Shown here piece after piece: positions 61,232-64,000 of a stretch of 64,000 nt of DNA (positions are counted from its first letter, which is position 1; every line of letters starts with the position of its first letter). Location: assembly GCF_014202905.1 (NCBI RefSeq), contig NZ_JACHHY010000012.1:82213-146212 (forward strand), given 5' to 3'. The position numbers and the translations under genes are program-made. The notes beneath the pieces were generated by a model that did no database searches, was not told the DNA's origin, and saw only the letters and a list, made by a program, of their open reading frames with translations. The DNA is from Chitinivorax tropicus (lineage in GTDB: Bacteria; Pseudomonadota; Gammaproteobacteria; Burkholderiales; SCOH01).

Positions 61232-62291
61232 CCGATGACTCCAGCTGGCGTTCTTTGTGGAAGCGCATCATCGGGATGCCCAGCAGTTCCGCCGCCTTGC
61301 CTTCGGAAATGTATTGTTCGGCCAAGGCGCGGTACACCAACTGATCAAACAGTCGTGGATGCTCTTGCGGCAGTGGCTCGCCCGGCTCAGTCTTTCGCCA
61401 GCCCTTGGCCGAAAACCGCTTCACCATCGAAAGGTGAGCAGCCTCGGTGATCACGCCACACTGTTTTGCGCGCTGCAGCCATCCGGCCATCGATAGGCCG
61501 AACTCGTGTTTGAGCACGTACAGCTCTTGCCATTCCAGGGCATGACGTTGTGCGCCAAGCAACTGCAACACCGCGACACGCGGAGCCAGGAAGGCACCGG
61601 CGAACCGGTCGCAGGCCTTCTCTTCGTCGATGCCGTCAGCCAGTCGTCCTTCGAGCAGCAAATGCCCCAGCTCATGCGCCAGGGTGAACCGCTGTCGATC
61701 ACCAGGCCAGCGCTTGGAAACAGCCACGACCGGATACTCCCGGCCATCATCGGTTCGAGCCTTGGCCGTCAAGCCAGAGAAGCCCGGGTTTTCTTCATCG
61801 ACCACGATGACCAGCAAGCCAAGGCCTTCGAGGGTGTCGGTGAGGTCAGCAATCGGATTCAGCCCCAACTGCCAAGCGTTGCGGACCGTATCCGAGAAGG
61901 CATCGATCTCATCCAGCGAGGTGATCTGCTCAGGCAGATTCTCGGGCGGTGCAAACGCCGGGAACGGCAGTTCGGGAAATGCGCCAAGCAACTCCACGCG
62001 CCTTTCCACCAGTTCGACGACCTTGATCTTCAGCGCATCCTGCGCCGTCTTGCCAAAGGTCGAGAGCTTGCGGAACTCGGGCTGCAGCAGTTCAACCGTA
62101 TGCGTACGGAAGAAGTACTCGGTCCGGATGCCGCAGGCGCGGGCCAGCTTGAGCAGCTGAGTCGACGACGGCGTCAGCAGACCCTTCTCGTACTTCTGGA
62201 TGGCGGTGTGAGAAACACCCACCTGTTCACCCAACGCACCCAGGGTCAGACCTGCCGCCAATCGTGCTTGACGAATGCGATCTGCAATCAT
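61212..62291 (-). CDS. XRE-family regulator fused to ImmA/IrrE metallopeptidase
   Basis: A 359-residue protein: XRE HTH (about 4-57: IRQARLAAGLTLGALGEQVGV and IQKYEKGLLTPSS), then an ImmA domain with HELGH (zinc, near 203-208) and a distal Glu/Asp. Such proteins act as antitoxins or as regulated proteases that cleave phage repressors. ATG 62291 follows GGAGG and lies next to the inverted repeat 62309-62346. Confidence 0.87.
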   Translation of the reverse strand: MIADRIRQARLAAGLTLGALGEQVGVSHTAIQKYEKGLLTPSSTQLLKLARACGIRTEYFFRTHTVELLQPEFRKLSTFGKTAQDALKIKVVELVERRVELLGAFPELPFPAFAPPENLPEQITSLDEIDAFSDTVRNAWQLGLNPIADLTDTLEGLGLLVIVVDEENPGFSGLTAKARTDDGREYPVVAVSKRWPGDRQRFTLAHELGHLLLEGRLADGIDEEKACDRFAGAFLAPRVAVLQLLGAQRHALEWQELYVLKHEFGLSMAGWLQRAKQCGVITEAAHLSMVKRFSAKGWRKTEPGEPLPQEHPRLFDQLVYRALAEQYISEGKAAELLGIPMMRFHKERQLESSDAVAHQ

Positions 62292-62308
62292 GACGCCTCC
62301 TTGGGTTG

Positions 62309-62346
62309 GGTTTAAAACAACCGTCATTCTACCAAATTTTTAAACC
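62309..62346. promoter_or_regulatory. Inverted repeat around the XRE-ImmA promoter
   Basis: Perfect nine-base arms ggtttaaaa (62309-62317) and ttttaaacc (62338-62346). Reverse-strand TAGAAT (62326-62331), a good -10, lies between them; TTCTCT 17 bp upstream is a weak -35. Binding by the XRE protein at both arms would block its own promoter. Confidence 0.6.
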
Positions 62347-62380
62347 AAAGAGAACCCCGCCCGCCTCGGAGGCCGTGGCA

Positions 62381-62992
62381 TCACTCGTGGGCGACTGCCT
62401 CCATGTAGGGGCGCATCACAGTGGCGACGCGGCAGTCCTGGGCGTAGCGCCACAGATCGTCTGCGGACGCCTTGCGCGTCCTCCAGGCGTCTTTCAAGGC
62501 CTCCAGCGCCACATCCAGACCGATCTTGTTGCGATGTTTGAAGCAATCGACAACGGTCTTGGCCGGACTGTAGATCCGTACCTTCACCCCGTTGCAAAGG
62601 TGCTCTTCGACGCCTGCCAGATGAGCTCCACCGGCCATCTGAACCATCCGAATCGGCGGATAGTCGATCCGGGGTGAGTGGCTACCGCGCGGCATCGCGA
62701 TCCAGACTTGACGCGGCAGTTGGGTGGTCAGCCCGTGAAACTGGAGTGCGGTGAGCAGGCAGAACACGGCTTGCGGCACCCTGGTGGCGACAAGGGCAAG
62801 ACTCTCGAATTCCGTCATCTGTGTGCCTGGAAGACGGTAAAGACCCCGCCCGACCCGTTCCAGCAGTCCTGCGGCAGTCATGCGCGTCAGGATGACCCGG
62901 GGCGAGCCGATGGCGTCCAAATCGCTGGCGCGCAGCAGCCCTCTCTGGCTGGCCAGATCAAGGATGCGCTGGGTGTGGGTCTCGGAGAGCAT
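62381..62992 (-). CDS. AbiEi-type antitoxin/regulator
   Basis: A 203-residue protein of the AbiEi/DUF4095 type: N-terminal wHTH (RILDLASQRGLLRASDLDAI, TRMTAAGLLERVGRGLYRLP) and a C-terminal domain (VYSPAKTVVDCFKHRNKIGLD, ALKDAWRTRKASADDL). AbiEi binds inverted repeats to repress the abiE operon and antagonises the AbiEii nucleotidyltransferase. No AbiEii gene follows; XRE-ImmA comes next. ATG 62992 is just downstream of the 63004-63049 dyad; an upstream in-frame start would put the dyad in coding sequence. Confidence 0.8.
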   Translation of the reverse strand: MLSETHTQRILDLASQRGLLRASDLDAIGSPRVILTRMTAAGLLERVGRGLYRLPGTQMTEFESLALVATRVPQAVFCLLTALQFHGLTTQLPRQVWIAMPRGSHSPRIDYPPIRMVQMAGGAHLAGVEEHLCNGVKVRIYSPAKTVVDCFKHRNKIGLDVALEALKDAWRTRKASADDLWRYAQDCRVATVMRPYMEAVAHE

Positions 62993-63003
62993 TGCTGAAG
63001 TAT

Positions 63004-63049
63004 GTTCCGTTTGATCGTCTAATATTTGTATTTGACGATCAAACGGAAC
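63004..63049. promoter_or_regulatory. Perfect 16-bp inverted repeat at the AbiEi gene start
   Basis: gttccgtttgatcgtc (63004-63019) and gacgatcaaacggaac (63034-63049) are perfect inverted copies with an AT-rich 14-bp centre that could hold a -10. It lies 11 bp before ATG 62992. AbiEi autorepression through such repeats is known for abiE operons. It could also form an RNA hairpin in the 5' leader. Confidence 0.7.
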
Positions 63050-63125
63050 TGGACGACTGGCTGCTGCGGCCTGAGCCATTTCCGCGCCCATTTACACCCA
63101 TTTTTCAGTGTTGTGGATGCTACGG

Positions 63126-63599
63126 TCAGGCTGGCAACGATGCCAAGGCGTGCAGCAACGATCTGCTCTGGCTTGAAGGATCGACCTTGACATCAATGCC
63201 CTGGTCTTGGGCATCCTGGACCCAGCGTTTGGCCCATGCTATGACCTCGTCGCGGTCGAATCGGATGAGCTTCTGAACCCGACGATGCGGGATGCCCAAT
63301 GCCTCTCGCATCTGCTTTTGCGTGAAGAGGTACAAAGGGAGCCCGGTCACATACGAAATTTCGCGCGGGTCCATCAACGTAGAGCCGCTCGGAAGCACGA
63401 CGTCGGATGCTCGCTCCCAAGTTGAAGCTCGGAGGGCTTTGGACTCAAAGTCGAAGACTTCATCGATGGGGTATACGACGCGCTTGGACATTTTCATGAA
63501 TCGAGGCCCGCGCCCCTCGCTACGCCAGCGTTGAAGTGTCTTGGGACTGATGTTCCAGCGCGTGGCCAGCTCGTTTTCGTTCATCATCATCTTCTGCAT
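63126..63599 (-). CDS. Two-domain AlpA-like regulator
   Basis: A 157-residue protein. The N-terminal half (MNENELATRWNISPKTLQRW, then GRGPRFMKMSKRVVYPIDE) closely matches the protein at 3917-4180. The C-terminal half (LMDPREISYVTGLPLYLF, then GIPHRRVQKLIRFDRDEVIAW) aligns with the protein at 8434-8661. It may be a fused relative of two prophage regulators at the far side of the element. ATG 63599 has GGAG six bases upstream. Confidence 0.75.
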   Translation of the reverse strand: MQKMMMNENELATRWNISPKTLQRWRSEGRGPRFMKMSKRVVYPIDEVFDFESKALRASTWERASDVVLPSGSTLMDPREISYVTGLPLYLFTQKQMREALGIPHRRVQKLIRFDRDEVIAWAKRWVQDAQDQGIDVKVDPSSQSRSLLHALASLPA

Positions 63600-63831
63600 G
63601 GTTGACTCCGTCTGTGGTTGAAGGCAACGCATTCAGGCGTAGATCCGGCCACGAAGCCAAGTCATTCGCGGAGTTGCGATGCGGCTCGTCGCCTGACCGG
63701 GAAATCAGCGTGCATCAGCGGTCCATACCAATGTCCCTGCTGAGCACGACGATACGGACTTCTATGGGGACGTTTCGGCATCGTTGAAGATAAGCGGTTC
63801 GAGGCTCTGCTATACTCCACCACCAAGATTC

Positions 63832-63863
63832 AACGCCAGACTGTTATCAGTCTGGCGTTTTCA
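63832..63863 (+). terminator. Strong intrinsic terminator near the right edge
   Basis: A perfect 12-base stem (aacgccagactg at 63832-63843 and cagtctggcgtt at 63848-63859) with a TTAT loop, then ttc and a T-rich run. Upstream, 63600-63831 shows no gene. It may close a transcript or mark the end of the element. Confidence 0.75.
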
Positions 63864-63935
63864 TTTCTTCTTCTTAAGAACGCGTTCACGATCTCCTGAG
63901 CAGTACTGACCTTTCCCCGTTAGGTATCCCAGTCT

Positions 63936-64000
63936 TTAATTAGCAACCTGGGTCCTCTGTTGGTGGTACTTCTGCCGGAATTCTTCCGGCGTTAAATATC
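63936..64000 (-). mobile_element. 3' end of an IS3/IS481-like transposase gene, cut by the window edge
   Basis: The reverse strand ends with YLTPEEFRQKYHQQRTQVAN and TAA at 63936-63938, the usual C-terminal tail of integrase-core transposases of the IS3/IS481 type. A candidate element end (tgacctttcccc) begins near 63907. Only 20 codons are visible, so family and intactness cannot be decided. Confidence 0.6.

Noticed and set aside
63796..63828. tRNA-like 3' end (ggttcgagg, ending near ccacca)
   Set aside because: No matching T-stem or acceptor stem could be built, so no tRNA is called.
1..64000. CRISPR arrays and rRNA genes
   Set aside because: No regularly spaced direct repeats with unique spacers and no rRNA-like sequence were seen by eye.

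Overview
The window is a GC-rich bacterial mobile region that joins an apparently complete lambda-like siphoviral prophage (about 1.2-39.4 kb) to a defence island (about 39.3-63.6 kb). The GC-rich codon use, Shine-Dalgarno-led ATGA-coupled operons, the large serine recombinase and the DUF2924/DUF3489/DUF6900-type accessory genes suggest a proteobacterium, probably beta or gamma. That is inference: no rRNA, tRNA or housekeeping gene is present to fix the host.

Layout. 1-1.1 kb: the tail of an unknown gene and a DUF3800 gene. 1.18-3.74 kb: a four-gene coupled operon with a large serine recombinase, the likely integrase. 3.8-12.1 kb: control, replication and recombination genes (AlpA-like regulators, BRO/KilA-type antirepressor, Sak4-like ATPase, ssDNA-binding-like protein, Cas4-like nuclease, TOPRIM/SF3 primase-helicase, RuvC-like resolvase). 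12.1-12.45 kb: a non-coding segment with a cos-like sequence, TTCGCAC repeats and a terminator. 12.46-15.15 kb: two tandem ParB-methyltransferase fusions. 15.1-16.9 kb: four small reverse-strand accessory genes, each behind the same leader motif. 17.0-39.0 kb: terminase, lambda-type head genes (gpW, portal, protease with nested scaffold, gpD, gpE), tail genes (tube, frameshifted chaperone, tape measure, gpL-like, gpJ-like), a glycosyltransferase, and holin/lysozyme. A fifth copy of the leader motif and one more small gene follow the lysozyme.

The defence island starts with a seven-gene reverse-strand operon: WYL repressor, PLD-like/SNF2 helicase, DUF4391, SF1 helicase with a GreA/GreB-like domain, type III methyltransferase (Mod), type III restriction subunit (Res), and a fused GmrSD-type DUF262-DUF1524 nuclease. 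Spacing is tight throughout, so it reads as one system or a stack of coordinated systems. Divergent from it, across a 151-bp control region with a good sigma70 promoter and an overlapping inverted repeat, lies a complete type I Wadjet operon (jetABCD). Then come a XRE-ImmA/PIN pair, an AbiEi-type antitoxin gene without a recognisable AbiEii partner, and a two-domain AlpA-like regulator whose halves resemble two separate prophage genes. The right edge holds a terminator and the last 20 codons of an IS3/IS481-like transposase.

How it works together (inference): the recombinase integrates and excises the element, the AlpA-like proteins and antirepressor set the phage programme, and the island protects the host against DNA phages (type III/type IV/helicase operon) and plasmids (Wadjet). 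The most unusual items are the composite helicase-type III-GmrSD operon, the five-copy leader motif with invariant spacing, and the 23-bp inverted repeat beside the RuvC-like gene.
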